NCBI RefSeq assembly: GCF_029581395.1
Contig: NZ_CP121113.1
Coordinates: 2,290,001 to 2,354,000, forward strand
From: Roseinatronobacter sp. S2
Lineage (GTDB): Bacteria; Pseudomonadota; Alphaproteobacteria; Rhodobacterales; Rhodobacteraceae
DNA length: 64,000 bases
Reading direction: 5' to 3'
Shown here: one piece after another, positions 8,837-18,250 of the stretch
How the letters are laid out: each line of letters starts with the position of its first letter
Position numbering within the stretch: the first letter of the stretch is position 1
Notes under the pieces: generated by a model
Told to the model about the DNA's origin: nothing
The model's input: only the letters and a program-made list of their open reading frames with translations
Databases searched by the model: none
Made by a program: the position numbers and the translations under genes

Positions 8837-9817
8837 TCATGGGGTCGTGCATTCCAGCGCCCGTTGGAAAACGTCGCGGTCCACATTCCCGCCGGAAACG
8901 GTCACAATCACGCTGTCCCCGTCAATCTGGTCAGGCAGGAACAGCGCCGCCGCCAGCGCCACCGCGCCGCCCGGTTCCACCACGATCTTCAGCCGCTCGA
9001 ACGCCAGTGCCATTGCCGCCAGCACCTGCGCATCACTGACCACCAGCCCCGCCCCGCATAGCCGTTTCAAAATGGGCCAGGTCAGCTTGCCCGGCGCAGG
9101 CGTGACAATCGCATCACACAGCCCCGAGCGCTGCGGATGCGTCACCACCTGCCCCTGCGCCAGCGATTTGGCCACATCATCAAACCCTTCGGGTTCGGCC
9201 GTGCGCACCTGCATGTCGGGGGCGTGTTGCTCCAGCGCCAGCGCAATCCCCGATGTCAGCCCGCCGCCACCGCAGCACACCAGCACCTGTGCCGATGTCA
9301 CGCCCTGTCGGGCGGCTTGTTCGGCGATTTCCAGCCCCGTTGTGCCCTGCCCCGCAATCACTTGCGGATGATCAAACGGCTGGATCAGGCTTAGTCCGCG
9401 TTCGGCGGCAAGTTTTGCACCCAATGCATCGCGATCCTCGGACGCGCGGTCATACAGCACCACCTCGGCCCCCAGCGCGCGGGTATTGGCGATCTTGATG
9501 GCGGGCGCGTCGCGCGGCATGATGATGACAGCCGACAGCCCGCGCAACCCCGCCGCATAGGCCACGCCCTGCGCATGATTGCCCGATGAATAGGCAATCA
9601 CCCCGCGCACATCATCACGCAGCGCGGTAACCGCGGACCACGCACCGCGAAACTTGAAACTGCCGGTATGTTGCAGACATTCCGCCTTGACGAACACCCG
9701 GCGCCCCGCAATTTCATCCAGAAACGGCGATGACAGCAGCGGTGTGCGCCGCGCATGGCCTTGCAGGCGCAGGTTCGCAGCTTCGATCATGCCAATATTC
9801 ACAGGCACAGTATTCAT
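8837..9817 (-). CDS. Threonine/serine dehydratase-like PLP enzyme
   Basis: A 326-residue fold-type II PLP enzyme. It has the Schiff-base lysine in GSFKFRG (K55), the SSGNHAQG loop, the glycine-rich phosphate cradle CCGGGGLTSG, and the SGGN motif near the end. There is no C-terminal ACT regulatory domain, so it is a catabolic-size enzyme rather than biosynthetic IlvA; threonine dehydratase, serine dehydratase or hydroxyaspartate ammonia-lyase are all possible. The ATG at 9817 overlaps the preceding hydrolase stop as ATGA and begins the family-typical N-terminus. A longer in-frame extension would overlap the hydrolase heavily and is rejected. Confidence 0.88.
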   Translation of the reverse strand: MNTVPVNIGMIEAANLRLQGHARRTPLLSSPFLDEIAGRRVFVKAECLQHTGSFKFRGAWSAVTALRDDVRGVIAYSSGNHAQGVAYAAGLRGLSAVIIMPRDAPAIKIANTRALGAEVVLYDRASEDRDALGAKLAAERGLSLIQPFDHPQVIAGQGTTGLEIAEQAARQGVTSAQVLVCCGGGGLTSGIALALEQHAPDMQVRTAEPEGFDDVAKSLAQGQVVTHPQRSGLCDAIVTPAPGKLTWPILKRLCGAGLVVSDAQVLAAMALAFERLKIVVEPGGAVALAAALFLPDQIDGDSVIVTVSGGNVDRDVFQRALECTTP

Positions 9818-10635
9818 AGGCACATTCCTAACCATTGATGAATCGCGCGAAGCGATTCTGCCTCGTCCAGAAACGGTATATGCCCGCGCCCGGGCACGTC
9901 CTCGACAATCATATCGGGGCGACGCTCCTGCATCAGCTGCACTGTGGCCTCGCTCAGCAGGTTGGAATTCGCCCCGCGAATGACCGCCAGCGGCAGACCG
10001 GCGCAGGCCTCGAACAGCGGCCACAAATCCCCGCCGCCCCCCTCCATCGCGGCCAGAAAGGCATCGCGCAGCGCGGGGTCATAATTCAGATCCAGCCCCT
10101 GATCGGTCTGGATGAAATGCCTGCGCGCCTCCTCGATCCAGCGCTCTGCGGGCACATCCGTGAATTCAGGATGCGCGCGCGCAAGGGCCATCGCGGCTTC
10201 GGCATGGCTGCGCGCCGCAGGCGTGCGCCCGATATAGTCGGAAATCCGGTCAAGCCCGTCCATATCGATCACCGGACCCACATCATTCAGGCAGATCCCG
10301 CGCAGCCTGTCATACGCGATCGCCGCCAGATACATGGCAATGATCCCGCCGCGCGATGTGCCCAGAACCGCCACCTGTTCCAGTCCCAGGTAGTCCAGCA
10401 ATTCCACCACATCCGCGCTTTCGCGCGGTATGGTGTAGCTGTCCGCCCCTGTCCATTCCGACTGCCCGCGCCCCCGGTAATCCATCCGTATCAAGCGCAA
10501 CGACGGCAGATGCGGCGCAAGATAGTCAAAATCGCTGCCATTGCGCGTCAGGCCCGACAGGCACAAAAGCGCGCGCCCATGTCCGGTATCTGTGTAGTGC
10601 AACTGCGCCCCGTCGGACGCGGTGAAAAACGGCAT
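9814..10635 (-). CDS. Alpha/beta-fold hydrolase
   Basis: A 273-residue soluble hydrolase. The oxyanion segment is LSGLTRNGSD, the strand-turn MDYRGRGQSEW is typical, the nucleophile elbow is GTSRGG (S94), and the catalytic histidine is in GRGHIPFLDEAESL near the C-terminus. The substrate is not identifiable; it resembles esterase/lactonase-type members. It starts immediately after the HAD gene's TAG stop and overlaps the next gene by ATGA, so HAD, hydrolase and dehydratase are translationally coupled. Confidence 0.88.
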   Translation of the reverse strand: MPFFTASDGAQLHYTDTGHGRALLCLSGLTRNGSDFDYLAPHLPSLRLIRMDYRGRGQSEWTGADSYTIPRESADVVELLDYLGLEQVAVLGTSRGGIIAMYLAAIAYDRLRGICLNDVGPVIDMDGLDRISDYIGRTPAARSHAEAAMALARAHPEFTDVPAERWIEEARRHFIQTDQGLDLNYDPALRDAFLAAMEGGGGDLWPLFEACAGLPLAVIRGANSNLLSEATVQLMQERRPDMIVEDVPGRGHIPFLDEAESLRAIHQWLGMCL

Positions 10636-11322
10636 CTAGAAATCCCCCAGTTGCGCCAGCAGGCCCCGCAGGTCACGGACACTCGCGTCAGGGCGCCCGA
10701 ACAGCCGGTCCGGGGGCGCGCCCGCACGGTTGACCCATAGCGTGCGAAACCCGTAGGCCGCCCCTGCACAGATATCCCACCCGTTGGACGAGATGAACAG
10801 CACATCCTGGCGCGCAACGCCCAGTTTCGCGCCGACCATGTCGTAAACAGCGCCTGCGGGTTTGAACACGCCCACATCCTCGACCGACAAAACCGCCTGA
10901 AACAGGTCCTGCACCCCTGCCGCGCGCACCGCACTGGCCAGCATCTCAGGCGTGCCATTGGACAGGATCGCACATGCCATGCCCTGATGTGCCAGCGCGC
11001 GCAATGCGTCGGGTACTTCCGCAAAGACCGGCAATTCCAGATACAGCGCCAGAAGCCGCGCGCGCAGGCGGTCATCTGCAAGCCCCGCATCTTCCATCGC
11101 CCAGTCCAGCGCGTCGCGCGTCACTGCCCCGAAATCGGCATGATGGCCCGCCGCCGCGCGCAGCCATGTATATTCCAACTGTTTGCGCCGCCAGGTGGCG
11201 GATAACTGCGGCCAACTGTCCGCCAATTCCTGCCCGTCCGGCCCGCTGGCGGCAATGCGCGCAGCCCCGTCCACGTCAAACAACGTGCCATAGGCATCAA
11301 ACACACACAGGCGGGTGGTCAC
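10636..11322 (-). CDS. Haloacid dehalogenase type II
   Basis: A 228-residue HAD-superfamily enzyme of the L-2-haloacid dehalogenase type. It has the nucleophile motif FDAYGTLFDV (Asp9), the motif-II serine in LSNGTPEML, the motif-III lysine in GVFKPA and the C-terminal SSNGWDICAGAAYGF loop characteristic of type II dehalogenases. It would replace the halogen of 2-haloacids by hydroxyl, though many genomic homologues act on other small acids. The GTG at 11322 is preferred because GGAGA lies 5 nt upstream; an ATG at 11355 without a ribosome site is in frame. Confidence 0.88.
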   Translation of the reverse strand: MTTRLCVFDAYGTLFDVDGAARIAASGPDGQELADSWPQLSATWRRKQLEYTWLRAAAGHHADFGAVTRDALDWAMEDAGLADDRLRARLLALYLELPVFAEVPDALRALAHQGMACAILSNGTPEMLASAVRAAGVQDLFQAVLSVEDVGVFKPAGAVYDMVGAKLGVARQDVLFISSNGWDICAGAAYGFRTLWVNRAGAPPDRLFGRPDASVRDLRGLLAQLGDF

Positions 11323-11378
11323 GCGCGTCTCCTTGTTTTCCGATACAACCTGCAAAGGTGCTTTACCCCCGTGCAGGT

Positions 11379-11401
11379 TTCATCTTGCCAAAAATACTCA
11401 A
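11379..11401 (-). repeat. Short 23-nt intergenic motif, copy 2
   Basis: On the minus strand TTGAGTATTT, TTG, GCAAGATGAA. It lies 28 bp after the hisD stop and upstream of the HAD gene, in the direction of transcription. Confidence 0.7.
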
Positions 11402-11429
11402 CCGCACAACGCCATCTTTTCAACCCGCA

Positions 11430-12731
11430 TCAGCGGTTCAGCCGGTCCAGCCTTGCACGCACACTTAACCCATGCGCCTCCAGGCTCTCGGACATCGCCA
11501 GTTGTTCTGCCGCCGGTCCGATTGCCGCCAGCGCCGCGGGCGTCATGCGCGCCAATGTGGTGCGCTTCATGAAATCCAGCACCGACAGTCCCGATGAAAA
11601 CCGCGCTGATCGCGCTGTGGGCAGCACATGGTTCGGCCCGCCGATATAGTCACCGATGGCTTCAGGCGTCCAATGGCCCAGAAACACCGCGCCCGCATGG
11701 GTAATCTGCGCCAGCAGCGCGTCCGCGTCGGCCACGCATAATTCCAGATGTTCCGGCGCAATCCGGTCTGACAGGGCCGCCGCTTCCGCCAGATCACGCA
11801 CTGTGATGATTGCGCCGTAATCGCGCCAGCTTGCCCCCGCAATTGCGCGCCGTTCCAGTGTTTCAAGGCGTTTGTCCACCGCTTGCGCAACAGATTTTCC
11901 GAATTCCGCATCTGTGGTGATCAGGATGGATTGCGCGCTTTCGTCATGTTCGGCCTGTGACAACAGATCAAGCGCAATCCAGTCCGGGTCCGACTGGCCA
12001 TCGGCGATGACCAGAATTTCAGACGGGCCTGCGATCATGTCAATGCCCACACGGCCAAAGACACGGCGCTTGGCGGCCGCTACAAACGCGTTGCCCGGCC
12101 CCGTGATCTTGTCCACCGGCGCAATGGTCCGGGTGCCATAGGCCATGGCCGCAATCGCCTGCGCGCCACCAATGCGGTAGACTGTTTCAACCCCCGACAG
12201 TTTCGCCGCCAGCAGCACCAGCGGGTTGACCTTGCCCGCTGGTGTGGGCGCGCACATGACCAGACGCTGCACGCCTGCCACCTGCGCGGGAATGGCGTTC
12301 ATCAGAACCGAGGACGGATAGCTGGCCAGCCCCCCGGGCACATACAGGCCCGCTGCCGCCACAGGCCCCCAGCGCCAGCCCAGTTCCGCGCCGCTGTCAT
12401 CAGTCCAGCGCATATCTGTCGGGCGCTGACGGTCGTGATAGGCACGAATGCGCGCCGCCGCCAGTTCCAGCGCCGCGCGTTCCGCGTCGGGCACGCGGGC
12501 GCATTCGGCATCGATTTCATCGCGGGAAAAAGCCAGCGTGTCGGGCGTCAGGTCCAGCTTGTCGAATTTCGCGGTCAGATCGATCACCGCCGCATCGCCG
12601 CGTGCGCGCACATCGGCAATAATCGCGGCGACCGTGTCATCCACATCAACCGCATCTTCGCGCTTGGCATTCAGCAAGTCACGAAACGCTGTTTCAAATC
12701 CCGCATCGCGGCTGTCGAGATACACAGGCAT
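11430..12731 (-). CDS. hisD: Histidinol dehydrogenase
   Basis: A 433-residue HisD catalysing the last two steps of histidine biosynthesis (histidinol to histidine with NAD and Zn). Family motifs are visible: the glycine-rich YVPGGLASYPSSVLMN, the GGAQAIAAMAYGT stretch, GPGNAFVAAAKR, AGPSEILVIADG, and the QAEHDESAQ segment with zinc/catalytic residues. Its ATG overlaps the DUF2948 stop by one base (TAATG). It is followed downstream by motif copy 2. hisA lies 29 kb away, so histidine genes are scattered here. Confidence 0.97.
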   Translation of the reverse strand: MPVYLDSRDAGFETAFRDLLNAKREDAVDVDDTVAAIIADVRARGDAAVIDLTAKFDKLDLTPDTLAFSRDEIDAECARVPDAERAALELAAARIRAYHDRQRPTDMRWTDDSGAELGWRWGPVAAAGLYVPGGLASYPSSVLMNAIPAQVAGVQRLVMCAPTPAGKVNPLVLLAAKLSGVETVYRIGGAQAIAAMAYGTRTIAPVDKITGPGNAFVAAAKRRVFGRVGIDMIAGPSEILVIADGQSDPDWIALDLLSQAEHDESAQSILITTDAEFGKSVAQAVDKRLETLERRAIAGASWRDYGAIITVRDLAEAAALSDRIAPEHLELCVADADALLAQITHAGAVFLGHWTPEAIGDYIGGPNHVLPTARSARFSSGLSVLDFMKRTTLARMTPAALAAIGPAAEQLAMSESLEAHGLSVRARLDRLNR

Positions 12732-13216
12732 CAGTTATCCTTGTCTAACGGGTGGTGCGGCACCTTGCCCGAGGGCGCGCGGTAGGGTCGCGTCACGTCA
12801 GATAGCGCGACATCCAGACATTCAACGGCCAGCCGGATTTCGCCGTCCCCCGCCAGAATAAGGGACACATGCCCGCTGCCATCCGCGCCCGCATCAAACC
12901 CGATGGACAGGATTGACAGCACCAGATCGGTGTCGTTGCGCGAAAACCCCTGACTGGCCACGCCCATCACATCGCTGACGACCAACAGGGACTGAACGCG
13001 CTCATGCGCATGGCCAGCGTCGGCATGCGCGTGATCTTCCCAGCGAAAGCGGTTCACCAACATGGCAAAGCGGCGTTTCTTGCGGTCCCATGCCATTTCC
13101 GACACTGGCAACACGGCATCCTGCACCAGTGCGGACAGGATGTTCAGATCATCCGCATCCAGCGCCTGCACCCGCAGGGGTTTGTCCGCGCCATCCTCGA
13201 ACCGTGCATCACTCAT
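12731..13216 (-). CDS. DUF2948 family protein
   Basis: A 161-residue protein of unknown function recognised from its typical sequence ([19 protein letters not shown] near the start and NRFRWEDH around residue 55) and from its place between murA and hisD, a conserved arrangement in Rhodobacteraceae. A histidine-rich patch ([13 protein letters not shown]) follows the NRFRWE segment. It overlaps murA by ATGA and hisD by one base, so it is translationally coupled on both sides. No catalytic motif can be named. Confidence 0.88.
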   Translation of the reverse strand: MSDARFEDGADKPLRVQALDADDLNILSALVQDAVLPVSEMAWDRKKRRFAMLVNRFRWEDHAHADAGHAHERVQSLLVVSDVMGVASQGFSRNDTDLVLSILSIGFDAGADGSGHVSLILAGDGEIRLAVECLDVALSDVTRPYRAPSGKVPHHPLDKDN

Positions 13217-14481
13217 GGTGCACTGACCCGTTCAATCCGCGCACCGCACGCGCCCAGTTTTTCCTCGACCCGTTCATACCCGCGATCCAGATGATAGACG
13301 CGGCTGACCACAGTTTCCCCTTCGGCCGCCAGCCCTGCCAGAATCAACGACACCGATGCGCGCAAATCAGTGGCCATGACCGGCGCGCCGCGCAGCCTTT
13401 CCACACCCGTGACGCGCGCCGTGCCGCCGTGCACGTCAATCCGTGCCCCCATGCGCGCCAGTTCGGGGGCATGCATGAAGCGGTTTTCAAAAATATGCTC
13501 TTCCAGCACCGATTCGCCGTCTGCCGTGCACATCGCGGCCATGAACTGCGCCTGCAAATCGGTCGGAAAACCGGGGAACGGTTCGGTCGACACATTCACC
13601 GCGCGCAGCCGGTCGGATTTGCGCGTGACCCGCAGCCCGCGCGGCGTTTCCTCGACCTCCACCCCTGCCGCATTCAGCTTGTCGACGAAGGCCTGCACCA
13701 GATCCAGCCGCCCGCCCAGCAGTTCGACCGACCCGCCCGCAATCGCGGGGGCCAGCATATAGGTGCCCAGCTCAATCCGGTCGGTCACGACCGGATGGGT
13801 GGCCGCGCCCAGTGTGGACACGCCCTGAATGGTGATTGTGCTGGTGCCCTCGCCCTCGATCTGTGCGCCCATGCGCCGCAAACATTGCGCAAGATCCACG
13901 ATTTCGGGTTCACGCGCGGCATTTTCCAGAATTGTGGTGCCGCGTGCCAGCGTGGCCGCCATAAGCGCGTTTTCCGTAGCACCCACCGACACGATGGGAA
14001 ATTCGAATCGCGCGCCCCGCAGCCCGCCCACCGCTTTGGCATGGACATAGCCGTCGCGCAGGTCCAGTTCTGCCCCCAGCGCTTCCAATGCGCGCAGGTG
14101 CAAATCCACCGGCCGCGCCCCAATGGCGCACCCGCCGGGCAGTGACACAACCGCGTGCCCGTCACGCGCCAGCATCGGCCCCAGCACCAGAATGGATGCG
14201 CGCATCTTGCGCACAATGTCATAATCGGCGCGGTGGCTGCTCAACTCATGGCTGGACAGCGCCAGAACCTGCCCGTCTTGCAGGCTGGCCACTTCCGCGC
14301 CAAGTGATTCCAGCAATTCCGTCATGGTGCGGATGTCGGACAGGCGCGGCGCGTTGGTCAGCGTCAGCGGCTGGTCCGTCAGCAGTGTGGCAGGCATCAG
14401 CGTAAGACACGCATTCTTGGCCCCTGCAATGGGGATCACCCCGTTCAGGGGGCCATTGCCGGTAATGACGATTGAATCCAT
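13213..14481 (-). CDS. murA: UDP-N-acetylglucosamine 1-carboxyvinyltransferase
   Basis: A 422-residue MurA performing the first committed step of peptidoglycan synthesis (PEP plus UDP-GlcNAc). The N-terminal GAKNA (K22, N23) is present, and the loop cysteine that reacts with PEP and fosfomycin is retained as C118 in [11 protein letters not shown], so the enzyme should be fosfomycin-sensitive at this residue. The repeated beta-prism domain architecture is full length. It leads a run murA-DUF2948-hisD, with a small basic protein gene 11 bp upstream. Confidence 0.97.
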   Translation of the reverse strand: MDSIVITGNGPLNGVIPIAGAKNACLTLMPATLLTDQPLTLTNAPRLSDIRTMTELLESLGAEVASLQDGQVLALSSHELSSHRADYDIVRKMRASILVLGPMLARDGHAVVSLPGGCAIGARPVDLHLRALEALGAELDLRDGYVHAKAVGGLRGARFEFPIVSVGATENALMAATLARGTTILENAAREPEIVDLAQCLRRMGAQIEGEGTSTITIQGVSTLGAATHPVVTDRIELGTYMLAPAIAGGSVELLGGRLDLVQAFVDKLNAAGVEVEETPRGLRVTRKSDRLRAVNVSTEPFPGFPTDLQAQFMAAMCTADGESVLEEHIFENRFMHAPELARMGARIDVHGGTARVTGVERLRGAPVMATDLRASVSLILAGLAAEGETVVSRVYHLDRGYERVEEKLGACGARIERVSAP

Positions 14482-14492
14482 ACTGCTTGCCC

Positions 14493-14675
14493 TTATTCGT
14501 TATATTGGTCTGTGTCCTGCGCGGGGTGACCGGGTTGACTGTTATGCCCGTCACGCGCGCGCGCCTGTGCCTTGCGTCTGGCGATATTCGCTTTCAGCGC
14601 CGCTTTCAACCGCGCTGCACGCGGGTCGGGCGGGGTTTTTGTGGTGCGGGCGGGCTTGGGTTTGTGGTCACTCAT
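14493..14675 (-). CDS. Small basic conserved protein upstream of murA
   Basis: A 60-residue, highly basic, probably disordered protein with a lysine/proline-rich N-terminus ([18 protein letters not shown]) and a central helix with many Arg/Lys/Ala ([20 protein letters not shown]). It ends 11 bp before murA on the same strand, which supports a real operon member. Similar short proteins sit before murA in related genomes as far as I recall. Function unknown; nucleic-acid binding is only a guess from charge. Confidence 0.65.
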   Translation of the reverse strand: MSDHKPKPARTTKTPPDPRAARLKAALKANIARRKAQARARDGHNSQPGHPAQDTDQYNE

Positions 14676-14870
14676 GCGCCCTTGGTATCCGAAGTTTGGA
14701 AAAGCGTCCAGATTGGGGGTTGCGTGCGCAAAATTTTCGGACTACCTAGCCGCCCATCGCCACCGTTTGATGCGCCCGCAGGCCGGATCAGGTGACGATC
14801 ACGACATAGGCTTTTCCAGAGCCTGCTTGCATCGGGGTAACCCCCGCGTTAGCTTTCTGGGAACAGGTTG

Positions 14871-14945
14871 GCTGTGGTAGCTCAGTGGTAGAGCACACCC
14901 TTGGTAAGGGTGAGGTCGAGAGTTCAATCCTCTCTCACAGCACCA
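14871..14945 (+). tRNA. tRNA-Thr (anticodon GGT)
   Basis: A 75-nt tRNA with encoded CCA. The acceptor stem pairs GCTGTGG (14871-14877) with TCACAGC (14935-14941) with one terminal G-T wobble. The D arm contains GTAGCTCAGTGGTAGAGC. The anticodon loop TTGGTAA (14901-14907) is closed by CACCC/GGGTG and gives anticodon GGT at 14903-14905. The T loop is TTCAATC. All cloverleaf parts fit. It stands alone, 68 bp before alr. Confidence 0.96.
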
Positions 14946-15013
14946 TCTCCCCAGACCCTCTCCAGTCGTTTTTCATCTTGACCTTGGCGCGGGCTTGGCG
15001 CAATCGCGCTGTC

Positions 15014-16051
15014 ATGGGACAAGCACAGCTTCATATTGATTTATCCGCCCTTCAGGCCAACTGGACCGGGCTTGACGCATCCTCGGGCGCGGGCGTTGAA
15101 ACCGCAGCGACCGTCAAGGCCAATGGCTATGGCCTTGGCGTGGGTCCGGTTGCAAAAGCGCTGGCGGACGCGGGGGCGCGGCGGTTTTTTGTGGCCATCG
15201 CCGAAGAAGGGGCTGCCTTGCGCGCAGTGCTTGGCCCCGATCTGCCCATTCACGTCTATGGCGGGCATATGCAGGGCGATGCGGGCCTGATTTCCGGCGC
15301 GAACCTGATTCCCATGCTCAACGCCCCCGAACAGGTGCAGCGCCACCGCACAGCCCTGCCCGGCCACCCATACGGGGTGCAGCTTGATACCGGCATGAAC
15401 CGGCTGGGCATGGAAGCACAGGACTGGGCAGCACTTGCGCCTGATCTGTTGGCCGGTCCCTGCGCCTTGGTCATGTCGCATCTGGCCTGCGCAGATGACC
15501 CCGACCACCCGATGAATGCGCAGCAACTGACGCAATTCCGGCGCATGACCGACGGGACCGGCATTGCGCGGTCGCTGTCGGCCACAGGCGGCGTGCTGCT
15601 GGGGCGGGATTATCATTTCGACATGACGCGCCCCGGCATCGGGCTTTATGGCGGACAACCCTATGGCGATGCACGCGCTGTTGTGCGCCTGTCGATCCCT
15701 GTAATTCAGACACGGATCGTCACCAAAGGCGAAACCGTGGGCTATGGCAACAGTTTTACCGCGCCGCATGATATGCGCGTGGCCACCATTGCCGCGGGCT
15801 ATGCCGACGGGATACATCGCGCGCTGTCGGGCAAGGCAACCTTGTGGCACGGGGTGACGCCCTGCCCGCTGATCGGGCGCGTGTCGATGGACCTGTTGAC
15901 GATTGATGTCAGCGCACTGGACACGGCACCCGACACGCTGGACCTGCTATGCCCGCATCAGGGTGTCGATGACATCGCGGACCTGATTGGGACAATCGGG
16001 TATGAAATACTGACATCACTGGGTCAAAGATATAATAGGGTTTATATTTAA
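15014..16051 (+). CDS. alr: Alanine racemase
   Basis: A 345-residue fold-type III PLP racemase making D-alanine for peptidoglycan. The PLP lysine is in [10 protein letters not shown] (K35), the opposite catalytic tyrosine in VGYGNSF, and [10 protein letters not shown] and [13 protein letters not shown] are family signatures. The ATG at 15014 is chosen because earlier in-frame starts run into the tRNA; no strong Shine-Dalgarno is visible. It is convergent with the nucleosidase gene, with only 23 bp between stops. Length is slightly short of the ~360 average but all domains are present. Confidence 0.94.
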   Translation: MGQAQLHIDLSALQANWTGLDASSGAGVETAATVKANGYGLGVGPVAKALADAGARRFFVAIAEEGAALRAVLGPDLPIHVYGGHMQGDAGLISGANLIPMLNAPEQVQRHRTALPGHPYGVQLDTGMNRLGMEAQDWAALAPDLLAGPCALVMSHLACADDPDHPMNAQQLTQFRRMTDGTGIARSLSATGGVLLGRDYHFDMTRPGIGLYGGQPYGDARAVVRLSIPVIQTRIVTKGETVGYGNSFTAPHDMRVATIAAGYADGIHRALSGKATLWHGVTPCPLIGRVSMDLLTIDVSALDTAPDTLDLLCPHQGVDDIADLIGTIGYEILTSLGQRYNRVYI

Positions 16052-16074
16052 AATCAGTTCGTTCACGATACCAC

Positions 16075-16719
16075 TTAATGTGACGCACGAAGACTTACCG
16101 CACCTGCATCAAGGGCGCGTTCCAGCTTGTCCACAGCCTGCGCCAGCCCTTCATCGATGATGTGCAGATAGTCGGTCCAGTCATGCAAACCGCCCAGCGG
16201 TGCCTTGCCGTCCGAAATGCCACGCAGCGCAATCAGGGGCACGCCGAAGCGCTGGCAGGCGCGCAACACGGCATAACTTTCCATATCAACCATATCCTGC
16301 GCGACCGCATCATACATCGCCCCCGAAATGACCGCCCCGCCCGTGGACAGGCTGGCCTGCGGGATATCGGGGATCTGGTGGGTCAGCGGAATTTCCGCAG
16401 GCGCGTCCAGAAACGGGGTTACGCCGCGCGCAAACCCCAGCGGCGATGCATCCATGTCGCGATAGGCGATCGCGCGGGCCTGATACACCCCGCAATGTGC
16501 CAGCCGTGCAGACCCGGCCGACCCCAAGGATACCACCAGATCAGGCAGCCCATCTGCATCTTGCAGCGCGGCCAGGGTGGCGGTGGCCACGACGCCAGCC
16601 TCGACCGGTCCAACGCCGGTCAGAACCGGCGAAAACCGCGCGCGCAGATGCGGGCCATATTCCGCCTGCACCGCCATCAGGAACAACACCCGATGCCCCG
16701 CCAGCGGCGTTGTTGTCAT
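16075..16719 (-). CDS. 5'-methylthioadenosine/S-adenosylhomocysteine nucleosidase-like protein
   Basis: A 214-residue nucleoside-phosphorylase-superfamily protein. It has the GVGPVEAGVVAT start, the SLGSAGS strand, the family hallmark DMESYAV and the RGISDGK segment with the catalytic-type aspartate. It probably hydrolyses the glycosidic bond of MTA/SAH or a related nucleoside in the SAM salvage route. The ATG at 16719 overlaps the uspA stop (ATGA), so the two genes are coupled; a much longer upstream frame overlapping uspA is rejected. Slightly shorter than the E. coli enzyme (232 residues). Confidence 0.85.
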   Translation of the reverse strand: MTTTPLAGHRVLFLMAVQAEYGPHLRARFSPVLTGVGPVEAGVVATATLAALQDADGLPDLVVSLGSAGSARLAHCGVYQARAIAYRDMDASPLGFARGVTPFLDAPAEIPLTHQIPDIPQASLSTGGAVISGAMYDAVAQDMVDMESYAVLRACQRFGVPLIALRGISDGKAPLGGLHDWTDYLHIIDEGLAQAVDKLERALDAGAVSLRASH

Positions 16720-17129
16720 GCGCGCCGCACCACATGCACCGCACATTGCGCGCGCGACACCACTTTGGTTGCTGTAGACCCCAGAAACAGCCCCTGCGTG
16801 CCCGGCCTGTGCGATGCAATGACAATACAATCCACCGCCTGAAGCTGCGCAATATCCAGAATTTGCTGGGCGGCATCCCCTTCGGTGACATGGACAGCCG
16901 TATTGTCCCAATCGCCTGCAAGGGTGGTCAAATCCGCCTCGATGGCATTGCGCATCTCATCACGCCAGCCTTCGGGCATGTAGCTTAGGGCAAAACTGGG
17001 CGGCGGGTCCATCACATGGATCAGGCTGATCTGCGCCCCCACATCGGCCAGTGTTTGCGCCACCTGCAAGGACGGGCCTGCATCATGGCCCTCATCATAT
17101 GCGACAGTCACCAGAATATGCTTATACAT
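16716..17129 (-). CDS. Universal stress protein (UspA)
   Basis: A 137-residue UspA-fold protein: N-terminal strand YKHILVTVAYD, middle DCIVIASHRPGTQG, and the C-terminal FLGSTATKVVSRAQCAVHVV that would line the nucleotide pocket. It is translationally coupled to the nucleosidase gene behind it, a pairing that hints at a shared adenosine-nucleotide-related role, although this is inference. Upstream, the gap to rpsI holds the rpsI terminator, so it has its own promoter or read-through. Confidence 0.88.
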   Translation of the reverse strand: MYKHILVTVAYDEGHDAGPSLQVAQTLADVGAQISLIHVMDPPPSFALSYMPEGWRDEMRNAIEADLTTLAGDWDNTAVHVTEGDAAQQILDIAQLQAVDCIVIASHRPGTQGLFLGSTATKVVSRAQCAVHVVRRA

Positions 17130-17196
17130 CAGACACTCCTTTGGTTCCCGCCCAGTAAATCAAGCCCGAACGGAAAGGGAAAGGGGCAAAAGCAAA

Positions 17197-17221
17197 CCGC
17201 CCGGACATGATGTCCGGGCGG
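17197..17221 (-). terminator. Rho-independent terminator of rplM-rpsI
   Basis: Perfect 11-bp stem CCGCCCGGACA / TGTCCGGGCGG with a 3-nt loop. On the minus strand it is followed by TTTGCTTTTGC. It lies 26 bp after the rpsI stop. Confidence 0.85.
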
Positions 17222-17246
17222 CTGTTCGCATTCGGTCCGAAACGTC

Positions 17247-17726
17247 TTAACGCTTCGAGAACTGGAAGCTGCGGCGTGCTTTGGGCTTGCCGTATTTCTT
17301 ACGTTCCACAACACGGCTGTCGCGGGTCAGGAACCCTGCCGCTTTCAGCGGTGCGCGCAAGCTGGGATCATACAGTTGCAGCGCCTTGGAAATACCGTGC
17401 TTGACCGCACCGGCCTGCCCCGAAAGGCCACCACCGACAACAGTTGCCATTACATCGAACTGGTCGACGACACCGGCAACCTGAAACGGCTGACGCAGAA
17501 TCATTTGCAGCACGGGGCGGGCGAAATACACACCCATTTCCTTGCCGTTCACCACAACCTTGCCGGAACCGGGGCGAATCCAGACGCGGGCGACCGCATC
17601 CTTGCGCTTGCCGGTCGCGTAGGCGCGGCCCAGATCATCGCGCATGGGTTCACGCACAGGGGCCGCGTCAACCTCGGGGGTGATGGCGGATTTCAGATCG
17701 TCCAGGGTTTTCAGATCTTCAGACAT
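17247..17726 (-). CDS. rpsI: Small ribosomal subunit protein uS9
   Basis: A 159-residue uS9 with an N-terminal extension of about 30 residues ([15 protein letters not shown]) before the conserved core [17 protein letters not shown]. The core continues with [28 protein letters not shown] and the basic tail [17 protein letters not shown] that reaches tRNA in the P site. The N-terminal extension is usual in alphaproteobacteria. It starts 2 bp after rplM and is followed by a strong terminator. Confidence 0.98.
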   Translation of the reverse strand: MSEDLKTLDDLKSAITPEVDAAPVREPMRDDLGRAYATGKRKDAVARVWIRPGSGKVVVNGKEMGVYFARPVLQMILRQPFQVAGVVDQFDVMATVVGGGLSGQAGAVKHGISKALQLYDPSLRAPLKAAGFLTRDSRVVERKKYGKPKARRSFQFSKR

Positions 17727-17728
17727 GA

Positions 17729-18190
17729 TCAGGCACTCCGCGTATTCTTGGTGTTCATCACGCGCACATCCAGCACATCGGGCTGTTGTGCTTCATGCGG
17801 ATGCTCGGCACCGGCATAAACGCGCAAATTGGTCATTTGCTGACGCGACAGCGGGCCGCCTGGCAGCATGCGCTTGACAGCCTGCGTCACAACACGTTCT
17901 GGAAACTTGCCTTCCAGAATCTGGCCGGTGGTGCGCGACTTGATCCCGCCGGGATAGCCGGTGTGCCAGTAGTTTGGCTTGTTGCGCTTGTTGCCCGTCA
18001 ACTGGATTTTATCGGCATTGATGACAATAATATTGTCGCCCATATCCATATGCGGGGTGAAAGTTGCCTTGTGCTTGCCGCGCAAGCGCATTGCGATGAT
18101 CGAAGCAAGACGGCCCAGAACGATGCCTTCTGCATCAATCAGGATCCATTTCTTTTCGATCTCCGCCGGTTTGGCTGTATAGGTTTTCAT
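17729..18190 (-). CDS. rplM: Large ribosomal subunit protein uL13
   Basis: A 153-residue uL13 beginning [15 protein letters not shown], with VLGRLAS, the basic LRGKHK, and YWHTGYPGG. First gene of the rplM-rpsI operon. Two tandem ATGs (18193 and 18190) are available; the second gives the family-standard N-terminus and has AAGG 7 nt upstream. A GTG/ATG further up to 18226 is in frame but adds residues absent from the family. Confidence 0.97.
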   Translation of the reverse strand: MKTYTAKPAEIEKKWILIDAEGIVLGRLASIIAMRLRGKHKATFTPHMDMGDNIIVINADKIQLTGNKRNKPNYWHTGYPGGIKSRTTGQILEGKFPERVVTQAVKRMLPGGPLSRQQMTNLRVYAGAEHPHEAQQPDVLDVRVMNTKNTRSA

Positions 18191-18220
18191 CATGAGACCT
18201 TGCAGAGAGATTAAACAGGG

Positions 18221-18241
18221 CCGCATGCGGACTGCATGCGG
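18221..18241 (-). promoter_or_regulatory. Perfect hairpin in the rplM leader
   Basis: Inverted repeat CCGCATGC - 5 nt - GCATGCGG lying between the predicted -10 and the rplM start. If transcription begins near 18244 the hairpin would sit at the very 5' end of the mRNA, where it could stabilise the transcript or take part in ribosomal-protein autoregulation. Pairing is seen; the role is inferred. Confidence 0.5.
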
Positions 18242-18250
18242 GATTGCTGC

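Noticed and set aside
9818-10024. N-terminal extension of the dehydratase into the hydrolase gene
   Set aside because: The extension is low-complexity, overlaps the hydrolase by 200 bp, and the ATGA junction gives a family-typical start.
10000-11000. Runs of CGCG-rich repeats throughout the window as possible repeat elements
   Set aside because: They follow codon bias (Arg/Ala codons) and differ from gene to gene; no unit structure is present.
14885-15013. Extension of alr into the tRNA gene
   Set aside because: It overlaps the tRNA-Thr; homologues begin near the ATG at 15014.
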